Counted from the stretch's first letter, positions 48,001-58,523 are shown. The stretch: DNA of 64,000 bases from Porpolomopsis calyptriformis (GCA_951640195.1 OX621172.1:1674001-1738000); one strand, 5' to 3'. Notes: a model not told the origin generated them from the letters alone. Made by a program: numbers and translations.

Positions 48001-48048
48001 GAGTGCTCGAAAATGCAACGAGCAGATATTTAGCAAGCCAGTCGCTGG

Positions 48049-49706
48049 TTACTTTATAAGGTAATCATCTAAAAGCCGTCTTTCCTCTCGATCCATCCTG
48101 AACACGCTGCTCGACGAGGCCTTGGACATATCAGGTCTCTTCACCACCCCTCCGTTCCTCCCAAAAAGCCTCTCAGCATCCACTCTGACATCCGTTCCTG
48201 ATAACCTATATCTCTTTGGCATAATACCCTTCCCAAACGTGTTCGCCATATGGTTTGCAGTCAGCAACGCCACCACCATGTTGGCCACATGCATCGGTAC
48301 GAGCGAAAACGTCGTAGACCATATCAAAGCCAGGTTCTCCCGCTCAAAGCGGTATAGTTTACCTTTACACCCCGGCAGGGAAGTGCGTGAGTAACATCGT
48401 TTGCTCGGTGTCGCTTCGTGCAGCGCATCGTAGAACCCGCAACATTTCAACGAGTCTTGGATCAGCAGCCGTCCGAAGGAGGTGTAGTACTGGCTCCAGG
48501 CCAGGTTCAGTTTGTGGTCCAAAGAAAAGGTCGATCGTCTGTAGGCTGTGTAGCCGATCGCGAGCATGGAGATGAACGCAGGCCAGAGGAGGAGTGTATA
48601 GACCGCCAGGATCTGCCGCGAGTTCAGCAACGCACCGGTTGCGCCAACCAGCGCGACGAAAACAAGAATGGAGCTTGAGAGTGTGATGAGGACCAGAATG
48701 TCAAAATCTGCAACATACATCACGTCTGCGTGGTCCCAAGCTGGTAAAAAAAAACGATGGTAAGTTCATCAGCCCAGGTATACCATAGCTACTCACTTCT
48801 GAACCACGTTAGAACAGCGCATGCAAGTCCGGCCGCTCCATAAATGAATACCGTGATAACCGATAGCATCAAACACCATTTATGCGCACTCCACTTTTCT
48901 ACCCTGTTCATCCCTAGTCCCTGTCCCTCCTCTAACGCCATCGTCGCAGCAGCTTCGCCCCCTAAGCTCGCATATGGAACTCGCTCCTCCGTTCCACGAC
49001 CCTGTCGAATGTCCAAATACCGCAAAGACCTTGGCCTCGGCCACTTGTGCGTAAATCTCTCGGTCGTACCGACCGAAGGAATGAGCGAGTAGTGCCCGCT
49101 GTCTACCGAACTCGTCGATCCCGCGTGACTCCCCTCCGACGTATCAGACTCACTCCGGACACTCTCTGGCCGTTTCGCCACAAGAGCACTCAACGATCTC
49201 GCAGAAAACGCATGGAAAGAGACTGGTTTCGGCTTGTGCAGAGAAACGAAACTAAGCCCGCGGGTGAGGAACGATCGGATGCCGGTCGGGTGCTCGTTCC
49301 GGCATGGAGATGTAAAGTCCGGTGTCGGCAGGCGGGAGATGGACGATGCCGACGTGTGGTCGGAGGACTCGGATGCTGCTCGTGAGGGGGCGTCAGAGCG
49401 CGGGGTAAGCGGAATGTAGCTAAAGAAACCATTGTCGGGGTCGGTGCTGTCGTCCTCCTGGGTGGTGTCGGAGGCAAAACTAGGTAGGATGGGAACATGT
49501 GGGGATGGCGGAGACTCGGATGAACGAACAAGTTGGATCGTGGGCTGGACATCTCGGTCTCTGTCGGCCACTGGCGCAGTTTGCTCAGCATCATCCTGGG
49601 TTGCAGAACCAGGACCATCCGGACTCAGACTCCAGGCCCCCGAGCGACGACGAATCGATGACCAATTTGTGGCTGCTAAAGCTGAGGAGGGTTGTCGAAA
49701 TTGCAT
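48049..49706 (-). CDS. TSP2: Tetraspanin, basidiomycete Tsp2 type
   Basis: Tetraspanins organise membrane microdomains. The protein starts with about 220 residues of Ser/Pro-rich cytosolic sequence. Four helices follow: WCLMLSVITVFIYGAAGLAC; ILVLITLSSSILVFVALVGA; YTLLLWPAFISMLAIGYTAY; and WSTTFSLVPMHVANMVVALL. The large loop before the last helix carries the tetraspanin signature DSLKCCGFYDALHEATPSKR with further Cys in SRTSLPGCKGK. One intron (GTGAGTAGC to TTACCAG, about 48731-48803) joins LTWFR to TWDHADVMYV. The long N-terminal extension is as expected for the basidiomycete Tsp2 class. Its stop codon lies only 48 bases before the Slp1 ATG on the same strand, so the Slp1 promoter must overlap this gene. 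Confidence 0.88.
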
Positions 49707-50043
49707 AGCAGTAGGAGAAGGAATGCAGCAGTGTCAGCCTCCGACATATCGCAACCCTGAGGTAAACCAGTCGTGATTAAAATTTCGATCAACCTGTTCA
49801 AGACATATTCATAAAGAAAGCTTGCGAACTTGTCTGCTTGTAATATATACAAATTGTCCAGTGTGGAAACGGTATGCTATGAAAAACGGGGACAAGGATT
49901 ATTATAACGAACAGAGGCGAAAGTAAAATGTAAATAAATTTATGCGAGTTGAAAACGAGTGTGTTGCAATGATTGGCAGCGAACGTGAACAAAGTCCTGA
50001 CGATTAAGCGCAATCTCGGTCCAATCCATAGTGACAAGGCAGT
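49707..50043. other. Intergenic, about 340 bases
   Basis: Spacer between the tetraspanin ATG and the stop codon of the LEA-2-like gene, both on minus. A/T-rich near 49840-49960. Presumed tetraspanin promoter plus the upstream gene's 3' end. Confidence 0.35.
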
Positions 50044-51455
50044 TCAAGCGTTATTTTGTGGGAGTTCGATAGGGCAGTTGGCGTTTGACACTTGAGCCGA
50101 GGCGCTTTGGCTCTTTGGAAGGCCAGCGATGTCGAAATCAAGGGTCAGAATAAATTTTACGGCTACAGTCGATATCAACGAGTGAGAACGGGTTCACTGG
50201 AAAGAAATGTCTAGACGCACAAGGACGCGATCCATTGGCGTACAATGCCGGATTTTTGCAGCCGTTATACCAATCAACCCCTACCAAATAAAGTTACTGA
50301 AGATGTCCGCTACTAATATACGAAACTTACAAGTCTGATCGGTGTCGTTGTCAGCTACATAACTGAAATTGAGGGGCATCTGGACGACCGGGAAAGTTTT
50401 CCCGGGGACCGTTTTATGGGCGATACGTCCGGTGCCGATCAGCCTGTCCGAATCAAGGTCGAAAACTTGCGCCTGGATGTGGTTGAACGTGAGTGGGAGA
50501 TAATTTCCGGTTGTGTCGAATTGGAGGGATGAGATAGCAGGGAAGGAGAAGTTGGCGGGATACCGGGAGAACTCGGCCGGTATAGACCTATTAAAGGACC
50601 CGGTGGCAGGGGAGAGAGGTTGATTGGCATTAAGGGTGAAACTTGGAACGCGAGGGATGGTAAAAGCAAGGATGATACCGACCCTACGGAGGATAGATGC
50701 AAGTTATCAGAGGAAGAGAAACATCGTGCGAGAACGGGTGGACATACAAAACACAGAGAGCGAACAAGAAGAATATCAGGAAACGTCTTTTGAAGTAGTT
50801 GCCACACAAGCCCCGCTGGTCTCTATTCCATTGCTTCCATTTCTGTTTCCATGATTCAGATTTCTTCTCTCGTTTGTATGCTTTGGTCATTTCCAGCATT
50901 TCATTGCGTTGCCATTCGGGACCAAACCCGGGAACGGTCACCAACTCCACAGTGCCTGTATTGTCCGCAGTATCTTCAGGTTTTATCATCGGCTGAGGAA
51001 CCTTCTGGTAACTTTACGAGGAAATAATAAAAGTGAGAAATGTTTAGAATAGGTCTTTCCTGCGAAACATTAGCTTACCCTACATCACGCTGAGGAAATG
51101 CCTCGCTGTATCGGGGACCCGCATTGTTGAAATCTGCATAGACGTCCCACGGAGTCTCTGGCTCCTCTTCGTCCGTACCGCCTCTCAAAGGTTCCTCCCG
51201 ACCAGTATGCAAGAAAGAGAGACTATTGTACCCAGCGGAATTCGGCTGCCCACTATTGAGTAGGTCAGCACTTGCCCGAGAGGCTCGATCTGGGTTGAAA
51301 AAGGATGATGCGGCATCGCGGTCGTGGTCTCCACTGCGGGCATCCCCATATTGTGGTGTTGAGGGTGAATGAGGGTCAAGGTTGTTCACGGCACCGAAAG
51401 AGTTTTTGCGACCGCCATAGAAAGAGGACACCGTTGATTTGCGGTCAGCATCCAT
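50044..51455 (-). CDS. Type II membrane protein with LEA-2-like extracytosolic domain
   Basis: The ATG at 51455 (MDADRKSTVSSFYGGRKN) opens a disordered cytosolic half. A basic helix (MLEMTKAYKREKKSESWKQK) and one membrane segment (KRRFLIFFLFALC joined to VGIILAF) follow. The outer domain reads FNRSIPAEFSRYPANFSFPA, ISSLQFDTTGNYLPLTFNHI, AQVFDLDSDRLIGTGRIAHK, then after two more introns VDWYNGCKNPALYANGSRP and ILTLDFDIAGLP, ending CPIELPQNNA. The pattern of membrane helix plus a beta-rich domain built around short NI/TN-type strands resembles the LEA-2 superfamily seen in fungal vacuolar and plasma-membrane proteins. The biochemical role is unknown. The last two exons were placed by matching frame and splice ends. 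Confidence 0.7.
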
Positions 51456-51535
51456 TGGGAGTGTGGGTGGAGGGAGACGGGTATTATGTAATAGAATGGG
51501 GTATACCAAAAATAAATATTGCAGTACATGACACC

Positions 51536-52701
51536 CTAATATGTTACTTTTACAGGTACTTCATCAGTTATACTCAGTCCTGACGGAGAGGGTGACCGTG
51601 GGGGATGAGGGGATGCACCAGCATCCGATGAATGGTCAGCTCTGGTACGGAACTTGATCTTCTCTCGAGTATTAGGTCTTGTCTGTCTTCTTCGTCGTCG
51701 TACCTGTAAGACCACAAAAACCAGGATGGCAAGGATAAATAATCCTCCTAGCACGCCGAGCGTGATTGCGACAGTTGGTGGTGAGTGAGTCGACATGGAA
51801 TTCGAAGTTGGGACTGGGATGGGTGAACCTGACGCCTTTGGTATCGGATGTGGCAGACCGGCTCTGTGAAGTATTAAATTAAAGGGAATGCATATGGTGA
51901 TGCAGGGGACTCACGCGCAGAAGCGCACCACTAGACCGGCTTGTCCCGTTGGGGTACATGCCGCCGAAGCCGCGGTAGGTGTCGCATTCAGGCAATCGGT
52001 GGCAGAACCTGAGATGTGAAACAACTCCGAATCAATAGGTAGAACTACGGACGGGGAGAAGGGCTGCTTACACCAAGAACCGGCGGAACAACCCCCGCCT
52101 ACATAACTGAAGGAAAGTTGGCTTTAGGATACCTCATTAAGGTTCACAATGACGTGCCTGAAACCGAATGGAACAGAAAAGCGATAACTGTGTGCAGTTT
52201 TAATCAAAACTGATTCGTGCGCGAAAAGCGTGTACTCACGGAGACGAAAGGTTGAATGCGGTGTTTACATTGCCGCCTTCAAAGTCGGTTGTAACGGTTG
52301 AACAGTTTCCGCCACCGGGAGTACAGTCTGATTTCTGGGTCAGGTAAAGCGATTTGCAAAAATGAAAGAACAAACGTACCCCCATCGTCTAAATAACTAC
52401 ATAGCAATAATGAGACTGTGTTGTAAGTGACAAGAATTAATTGCGGACGTGTTAAGCAAAGCGGGTGCAAAGGCAAGGTACGGGCTAGTTCCCGTTGCCA
52501 GTGCTGTGTTTTGTCCACTGTTGGAGTCGCTGAGAACGGCCTAGAAGTATGCCATTGAGAACACAGCATTGAGTGGGGCGGTGATGTGCGTACAGTACCG
52601 AAACCACAACTACACAAAGTCTCAGCCGGTAGGATATTGTGAATCAAATGTGCTCACTTGTTCACCATCGTGACGAGCAGCGGTGGGGAAGGCGCCGCCA
52701 T
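51536..52701 (-). CDS. Thaumatin/glycopeptide-like ectodomain with transmembrane helix
   Basis: Splicing several very short exons gives PSPPLLVTMVNNCGFGT, AVLSDSNSGQNTALATG, then YLDDGDCTPGGGNCSTVTTD, FEGGNVNTAFNLSSP, GGGCSAGSW, ATDCLNATPTAASAACTPTG and QAGLVVRFCA. Start and Cys spacing resemble mushroom glycopeptide proteins, distant thaumatin-like relatives, which begin with VTxVNNC and end with an FC motif. Unlike the usual secreted form, this one continues into a membrane helix (VAITLGVLGGLFILAILVFV), an Arg-rich stop-transfer sequence (RRRRRQTRPNTREK) and a short cytosolic tail. No signal peptide is visible at the ATG used, so the true first exon may lie upstream of 52701. The fold assignment is tentative; the membrane anchor is clear. 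Confidence 0.55.
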
Positions 52702-53358
52702 GTTGCAAACAGCAGGAGGTTTTAGCTGAGTTCGAAACTTGTGCTGACCGACGATCACGCAGGAGCCCCGTTTTGATCCAGAAACGGAGAATCAAGAATC
52801 GTGCCTTGGAACCCGATGTAAATATTCAGTTGGATTCTCTGGACGCGGTTTTGGCAACTTATCTCCACTTGCTGGCTACATGCAAAAGGAAATTTCACCA
52901 GAAATTTCACCAGAACATTGGCACAAGGGTGCAGGCACTATATGAGAGAGTGCGTCGATCACCTTATAATTCCTTGTCTTGCTCTTATTTTTCAGTACAA
53001 AGGCAAGAGCTTAATCGAAAAACCGAAACAGAAATGAACTTGGTTCTTCCTTTACTTGGCGATAGTTTCACCCACTAGAGACTCGTCTGGATTACGATAT
53101 TCCAGTGTGCCAAAAATTCTTCGGATGATGTTATTTACAGTACTTCCCACATCCAAAAATACGGCGCCACTGCGACTTGGGGAAGTTGAACACGACGCTG
53201 ATCGCCGTCTTATTCATATTCATCTTGTCATTCCTGCTGTCACTATGCTGATCGTCACACTGAAGGCGTCAGATTCTTTTGGTTTACTATTGGTGTCTGC
53301 GTCTTCCGGATCCCAGATACTCTGACCCCTCGTCTCGGCACTGTGTGCGACAAAGACC
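52702..53358. promoter_or_regulatory. Divergent promoter region with a 12-base tandem duplication
   Basis: It lies between two divergently transcribed genes. AAATTTCACCAG occurs twice in direct tandem at 52890-52913. A missing signal-peptide exon of the minus-strand gene could also be hidden here. Confidence 0.4.
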
Positions 53359-54572
53359 ATGTTGATGCTCAGTCACCGCCCCCTGCGTTTAGCACTTTTG
53401 ACATTAGCCTTAGCTTCTGCGGTTCTCTTATTACGTTCCCAATGGACACGACCGACCTCTTTTGAGTCCTTAGAACCAAAGATCGATCCCCCTCCTTACA
53501 CCGCGGTGTTCGTCTACTTAGTCTCTGCCCATCGCACGGCCGAACTTCTCGATTCCCTCACTTCCATCTATCACAACGTACAAACCGCCCAACCGTGGCC
53601 CATTGTCTTGCTCCACACCGGAGACTTCGACCATATCTCGACGAGGACAGACCTAGTAAACGACATCCGGGCGCAGATCATGCATGAAAGTACATCGCCT
53701 TTATCAGGGTTTGCAGACAGAATCGAGTTCGTCAAACTATCGTTCCCGTGGCCAGACAGGATCCCCAAAGACAGAGCGTCATTGAACCCAGTGTTCCCAG
53801 CCGTATGGCCAGGTTCGTTCCTTCCGGTTCTACGATAGCTTCTCGCGTTTCTAATTGGGCCCACCTTCTCGTCGGTAATCACCGTCCAGGATACCATCAG
53901 ATGTGCGCCTTCTACACTTCCGCCATCTTCGACCTCCCCCGTCTCGCCGATGTGACATTTTACCTCCGCTTGGACACCGATTCCATCATCGAGGCACCCT
54001 TCTGTTTTGATCCCTTCGAGTACATGTATGTCCGCAACCGGTCGTATGGATATCGAGCAATCGGTTATGATCCCCCAGAGGTCACACGAGGGATGTGGAC
54101 TTTTCTTGATGACTATGTACAGAAGCACAAGAGCGTAGCTGACCGTCTGAAAGCAAACGACTGGATCTGGCCTTGGACCTCCGATGACGGCGAGGACATG
54201 GTTTGGGAGACAACGGACAGCGAAGATGAGGAGCGCATAGTCCATTCAGCCTTCCCCGGATACCAGAACAACTTTGAAATCGTCAGGTTGGAAAGCTTCA
54301 GGCGCCCCGAAGTAAAGGCGTGGTTGGAGGAGGTGATGAGCGTGCCGGAGAGAGCATTCAAGTGGCGCTGGGGTAAGTTCGAACAAAATCAATCCTTCCT
54401 GATTCACGACCCGCGTTTCATTATTCACGTTGTCTTATCAGGAGATTCGCCGTTGCGGTATGCAACCGTTCAGATGTTCTTCGATGCGGAGAGAGAGACG
54501 GAGCACATGTGTGCCATACCGTACTTTCACCAACAACATTACGATGACCAATGCCTTTGTGTACCGCTGTGA
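53359..54572 (+). CDS. GT15 (Kre2/Mnt1-type) alpha-1,2-mannosyltransferase, divergent
   Basis: GT15 enzymes are Golgi type II membrane proteins that add alpha-1,2-mannose to O- and N-glycans. The N-terminus has a short tail and signal anchor (PLRLALLTLALASAVLLLRS). The catalytic domain includes YTAVFVYLVSAHRTAELLDS, IEFVKLSFPWPD, YHQMCAFYTSAIFDLPRLAD, the metal-binding region FYLRLDTDSIIEAPFCFDPF, YGYRAIGYDPPEV, the conserved Glu in NNFEIVRLESFRR, and RWGDSPLRYATVQMFF. It ends with HQQHYDDQCLCVPL. Two introns: GTTCGTTCC to CGTCCAG (about 53812-53889) and GTAAGTTCG to TATCAG (about 54374-54441). Parts of the acceptor-site motif differ from yeast Kre2 (NNFEI where yeast has SNFEI; the preceding Trp-rich motif is altered), so acceptor specificity may differ. 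Confidence 0.88.
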
Positions 54573-54733
54573 TGCATATTACTGTGAAATGTAGTCATCA
54601 CTATCAGTATGTACTTAGTCTTACTCGGTCGTTGTTTTCCTCTGGACGCTCAGCCAGTTCGCTAGAATGTAATAACATTGTATACGATTTGCAGACATGA
54701 CAAGGTGCGACCATTCCTACCATGCACCCCACC

Positions 54734-55393
54734 TCAGCTCCCGGAGTTAAACTCATCAAAGCAATGTTCCTTTCTGTAGGAGGCCAACATTCTCAATCGC
54801 TGGGAAGCGTGACTCATCGAAAACAAAGGTGTCGAGGAGGAGTTCACCAACTTGTGCCTGTGCCCAGAAGACACAGGTGGCCTCTGCAAAGCGAACGAAT
54901 CATTAAAATCTAGAAGTAAAGGGAGAAATTTGAGCGTGCGTACCGAACATTGTAACTTATTATATCGACGCGAACTTGCTGGGGCCAGATTTTCAGCCGC
55001 TCTCAACATATATTCCAGCCTGAGGGAGCTCTGGAAGGCAAGGTTGTGGATGATGTGGAAGGCTCGGATTCCCGAAATTTCATTTCTTATGAAAGAGCCA
55101 GACCTATACCTTGCCAACGAGGCAACGAAAAGGCAGAGGACAGATTCCTCCACAGGAGTAGATTTTGAGAACGGAATCCCACGGGACCGACAAAAACGTG
55201 AAAACCGTAATATACTTGCAATGTGATTGCGTCGGGTAGCAGGAGACCATGCTGCCAAGATCAGACTGGTGAAATCGTCAGGAGTCGCATTGAGCACGGA
55301 TGATTGATGGGTGGAAAATATGGAAGGGCATCCCTTTTTGAGATCGACGATGGACGCGTCTAAGAGGGTTTTTTCCCTGGGGGTTAGAGGCAT
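54734..55393 (-). pseudogene. Relic of a tyrosine-recombinase transposon (N-terminal part)
   Basis: The reading starts MPLTPREKTLLDASIVDLKK and contains the core-binding domain typical of fungal tyrosine-recombinase elements (Crypton or Ngaro/DIRS type): AAWSPATRRNHIASILRFSR, FCRSRGIPFSKSTPVEESVL, LFVASLARYRSGSFIRNEIS, GIRAFHIIHNLAF and AENLAPASSRR. At LDFNDSF the family continuation (AEATCVFWAQAQVGELLLDT) is in another frame, which indicates a frameshift. In that frame the Arg expected before GELL, the first catalytic residue, is replaced. The remainder of the catalytic domain is absent. I read this as a dead, truncated mobile element. Which superfamily it came from cannot be settled from this fragment. 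Confidence 0.7.
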
Positions 55394-55599
55394 GGTGCAG
55401 GACACTGGGCAAAAGTGTGGGGAAGGATGTTGCATAGAACTATTTAGGAGTCAGCCAATGCAAAAAGGGGTGCTTGACACCATTGGCTTGGCATACACAG
55501 ATTCGCGTACGGCAAGTTTATACCGATGGGAGCGAGAAAGTGTGAGGCGGGCTGTCATTGCGCTTCACGCGCAGTCGCAAGGGTGTTTTGTGTCTGGGT

Positions 55600-56150
55600 G
55601 ATCGACACTCCGCTAATTCATTGGATTCGCTAAGGCGAGCCTGCGGAGCCGTTCGGTTGATCAAGCGTCCTGGCAATTGATACCAGCATGGAAGGTTGCA
55701 CATCGACGATAACGTGTGGGCAGGATGGGTATCTAGCTGGATCTCTCGCGCCACCAAGCTTCCCGGGGTTATTCATCGAGGATACCGAGTCAGGGTGATC
55801 AGGGCCAAGCTGCCTCTCTTGGTTGATCAAGACACGCTTGTAGAACCTGCGGAGCCGTTCAGCCTCGCTCAAGCGTCCTAGCTGGTTCTCTCGCCTGACC
55901 AAGATTCGTGAGGTTATTCATCGAGGATGCAAAGTCAGTCTTAGCTTATCAAGACACTTGTAGAGTTGTCTGGCCTCGCAACCCTCCTTGTGAGTTATAT
56001 ACAATTGCAAGATTGTTCATGGACGACGGCCCATCGGGATGATTCCGGCTGCTTCTCTCCGCTCGCCAAAATACATCTTTGCAACAATTGGGCCTCGTAC
56101 TACCTTCCCGACTTTCAAATAGATTGCGATGGGCATTGGCGATAGTCATC
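55600..56150 (-). pseudogene. Decayed kinesin-light-chain-type TPR repeat array
   Basis: Several units of the roughly 42-residue TPR consensus can be read in shifting frames on minus: EAQLLQRCILASGEKQPE; NHPDGPSSMNNLAIVYNSQG; GRLSEAERLRRFYKRVLINQ followed by ERQLGPDHPDSVSSMNN; and AREIQLDTHPAHTLSSMCNL. Each unit keeps the HPDT-SSMNNLA signature, but stop codons and frame changes separate them. In fungi this repeat type is usually the C-terminal part of large NB-ARC or NACHT receptors or of bacterial-like TPR proteins. No nucleotide-binding part is seen in the window, so the parent gene is unknown. Confidence 0.7.
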
Positions 56151-56730
56151 CAGGGATTTGTGCTGACGCCATATCCCGCCCTCGACCCAATGCGGCATGA
56201 AGTTCATTCCACCATTGCAGATATCGAGGTTCTTCTACACGGCTGAACTGAAAGTAGCACCGACGACTGGAGCCAATCTGTTCTTTCCTCGTGCTCTGAA
56301 TTGAGTTATGCATCCATAAGGAAGAATTTTCGTTGTTGAGTCGCCGTTCGCGACCTAGAATTGGTCTGGTGAGGGATCGGAGAACTCCAAGAGCTGCCGA
56401 TGTGAAATGGAGACCATACTTGTGGTGACCACACTTTGACTCCTTAGATGATCGTCTCCGTGGCTATGCTTTCCGGGTCGAAGATGAGAGAATTGTTCCC
56501 TAGCTGCTTGTACCAAAATTGAAAGAATTCAACATCAAAAATGGCGTGCTCTGTTTTAAGAAATTCCAGCTCAGTCTTGCTTCCAGCGACATCCATCCCC
56601 CGAGACTTTACACTAGAATTGTGTACTCCAGGTCAGATAATATAGTTGTCATGTCTACTCAACTGAGGCCTCCCTGTCTCGCTAGATTCTTACTCAAAAT
56701 CATTCATCGCTTTGATCTCAAGCTGGCGAC
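56151..56730. other. Intergenic, about 0.58 kb, upstream of the HeLo gene
   Basis: This should hold the promoter and leader of the HeLo-pseudokinase gene. I see no further TPR unit, no transposon end and no clear motif. Confidence 0.35.
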
Positions 56731-58428
56731 ATGGCTACAGCAGCAGGACTTGTCCTGGGCGCTGTCGCACTTTACCAACTTGCCTTCGACAGCACCCAAT
56801 TCATCTGTCATGTTGTCGAATTTCCTGACGATGCCTATACGCTAAAAGTCAGTTTCGACCTGGAGGCAGAAGTGCTCAACTCGTGGGGATTGTCATCTGG
56901 CTTAGGGAAAGGCACTTGTGCACCCTTTCTAAACGAAACTAGGATTTGCGCAGTGTTGGCTGAAATCCATGCCATAACTGCCTCTACGGTGGAATTGAAA
57001 CGAAGATACAACCTACAGCTGTCAGGATTTACAGCAACCACCCCACCTTATCCATTGGATCATCTCACACATCTTATCGATCTTTCCCCACCAACATCTG
57101 ACCAAGACCGTGAACTCATTCAAACAAGGCTTGGGGACATTCGTCGTATAAGTCAGGATGCTTGGGTAGGGCGACGTCTACGCTGGGCGCTTTGGGACCA
57201 TCAAAAATTCGAATCGTTGGTAGACCAATTGCACAAGTACAACCAGTCCCTTGCACACCTTCTCACTGGCCAACACCACCAAGCCCTCATGGATGAAATG
57301 AAGGCTATCCAGCTGCGCAACCTGACCTCAGAGGATCCAGATAAACTACGCATCATCCATGAGGCATCCAGGAAGTTCTATCCCAGCACCTCCGCCTCAA
57401 CAAGACTCAAGATCGCTCGTCTTGTATTTGACGATGAATATCCATTAAAGGCTCCACCAGATATGCAGCTCCCAGGTGGCGCACCTCTGAGGAAAGACCT
57501 TCTGAATTTCGGCAGGCAGCAATCTACCGACAGGTCAACACTCCTCCTCGCATCGTATAGAGAAACAAATGTGCTCACCGAATGGAAAGCGTATGGAACC
57601 GCAAGCAATGGAGTCATGGAATCCTTTCATAGAAACCAGCGCGTCAGCGCGTTGGCCCGTTTACTTGGAGAGGACAAGCCAGAAAAACTTCGTGCCCTCC
57701 GCTGCTGCGGTTACATTGACGACGCGGCCAGTTCAAAATTTTGTCTCGTGTTTGAGTGGCCTTCAACCGTCCCACCCGACTTTGAGCCAATATCTCTCGC
57801 AGACCTAATCCGCAAGAAAACACGACCGTCGCTGACGCACCGCTTTGCTCTTGCACGAGACCTTGCTGAATCCCTTATGGAACTTCTCACGGTTGGGTGG
57901 TATCATAAGGCGCTTCGCCCACAAAACATCATTTGGTTCAGGGACCAACTGGGTAGCCATTCCAGGCAGAATGCATTTGGTCCCTTTCTCGTGGGCTTCG
58001 AATATTCCCGCCCCAATATCACTGATGATACCGGTGCTCAGATCAGCGAGGGTGAGCCATGGGACCCTGAATTTGACCTTTATCGCCACCACCAAGTCCT
58101 CGAAGGTGAACGGTTTCGGCCTGAGTTTGACATTTACAGTTTTGGACTGGTGCTTTTGGTTGTTGCCAGATGGGAGATGATCAAACTCACTGCCGAGGGG
58201 TTGGGTAACAGTCCATCAGCCAAGCTTTGGAATCACAGATTCAGACCAGGAACGAAGGAAAGGGATAAACTGTTTCATGATTTGCGATTTGAAGTTGGAG
58301 ATGTGTTCGCAACTATCATTGATAAGTGCATCTCAGGCCGCTCAGCTTTCATTGCCGATGAAAATTCAGACCTTCGCTTCGAATTCTTTGAGCATATATT
58401 CAAACCACTGCAGCGCCTTGCTGTGTAG
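56731..58428 (+). CDS. HeLo-domain protein with degenerate kinase domain (MLKL-like layout)
   Basis: One exon of 565 codons. The N-terminal 200-odd residues match the HeLo domain of the HET-S family, a helical membrane-targeting domain that triggers fungal cell death: MATAAGLVLGAVALYQLAFD, SFDLEAEVLNSWGLSSGL and the C-terminal helix RRLRWALWDHQKFESLVDQL. Residues about 260-565 keep a kinase shape but not its catalysis: no clear Lys strand, YHKALRPQNIIWF where HRD should be, and LVGFEYSRP in place of DFG, then PEFDIYSFGLVLLVVARWE. I call it a pseudokinase. HeLo is related to the four-helix bundle of animal MLKL, which has the same helical-bundle-plus-pseudokinase layout. It ends 95 bases from a convergent kinase-ankyrin gene. 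Cell-death function is inferred from the family. Confidence 0.85.
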   Translation: MATAAGLVLGAVALYQLAFDSTQFICHVVEFPDDAYTLKVSFDLEAEVLNSWGLSSGLGKGTCAPFLNETRICAVLAEIHAITASTVELKRRYNLQLSGFTATTPPYPLDHLTHLIDLSPPTSDQDRELIQTRLGDIRRISQDAWVGRRLRWALWDHQKFESLVDQLHKYNQSLAHLLTGQHHQALMDEMKAIQLRNLTSEDPDKLRIIHEASRKFYPSTSASTRLKIARLVFDDEYPLKAPPDMQLPGGAPLRKDLLNFGRQQSTDRSTLLLASYRETNVLTEWKAYGTASNGVMESFHRNQRVSALARLLGEDKPEKLRALRCCGYIDDAASSKFCLVFEWPSTVPPDFEPISLADLIRKKTRPSLTHRFALARDLAESLMELLTVGWYHKALRPQNIIWFRDQLGSHSRQNAFGPFLVGFEYSRPNITDDTGAQISEGEPWDPEFDLYRHHQVLEGERFRPEFDIYSFGLVLLVVARWEMIKLTAEGLGNSPSAKLWNHRFRPGTKERDKLFHDLRFEVGDVFATIIDKCISGRSAFIADENSDLRFEFFEHIFKPLQRLAV

Positions 58429-58523
58429 TTATTATGTTTCGTATTCTACTATCCTGTTTTCTGATGGTTTTTGATTTTCAAGGAGCCGCAGCTCGGTAGG
58501 AAGCTATGCACACGTACACGATG
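58429..58523. other. Tail-to-tail spacer between HeLo and kinase-ankyrin genes
   Basis: Only 95 bases separate the two stop codons. The 3' untranslated regions of the two convergent messages probably overlap. Confidence 0.5.
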
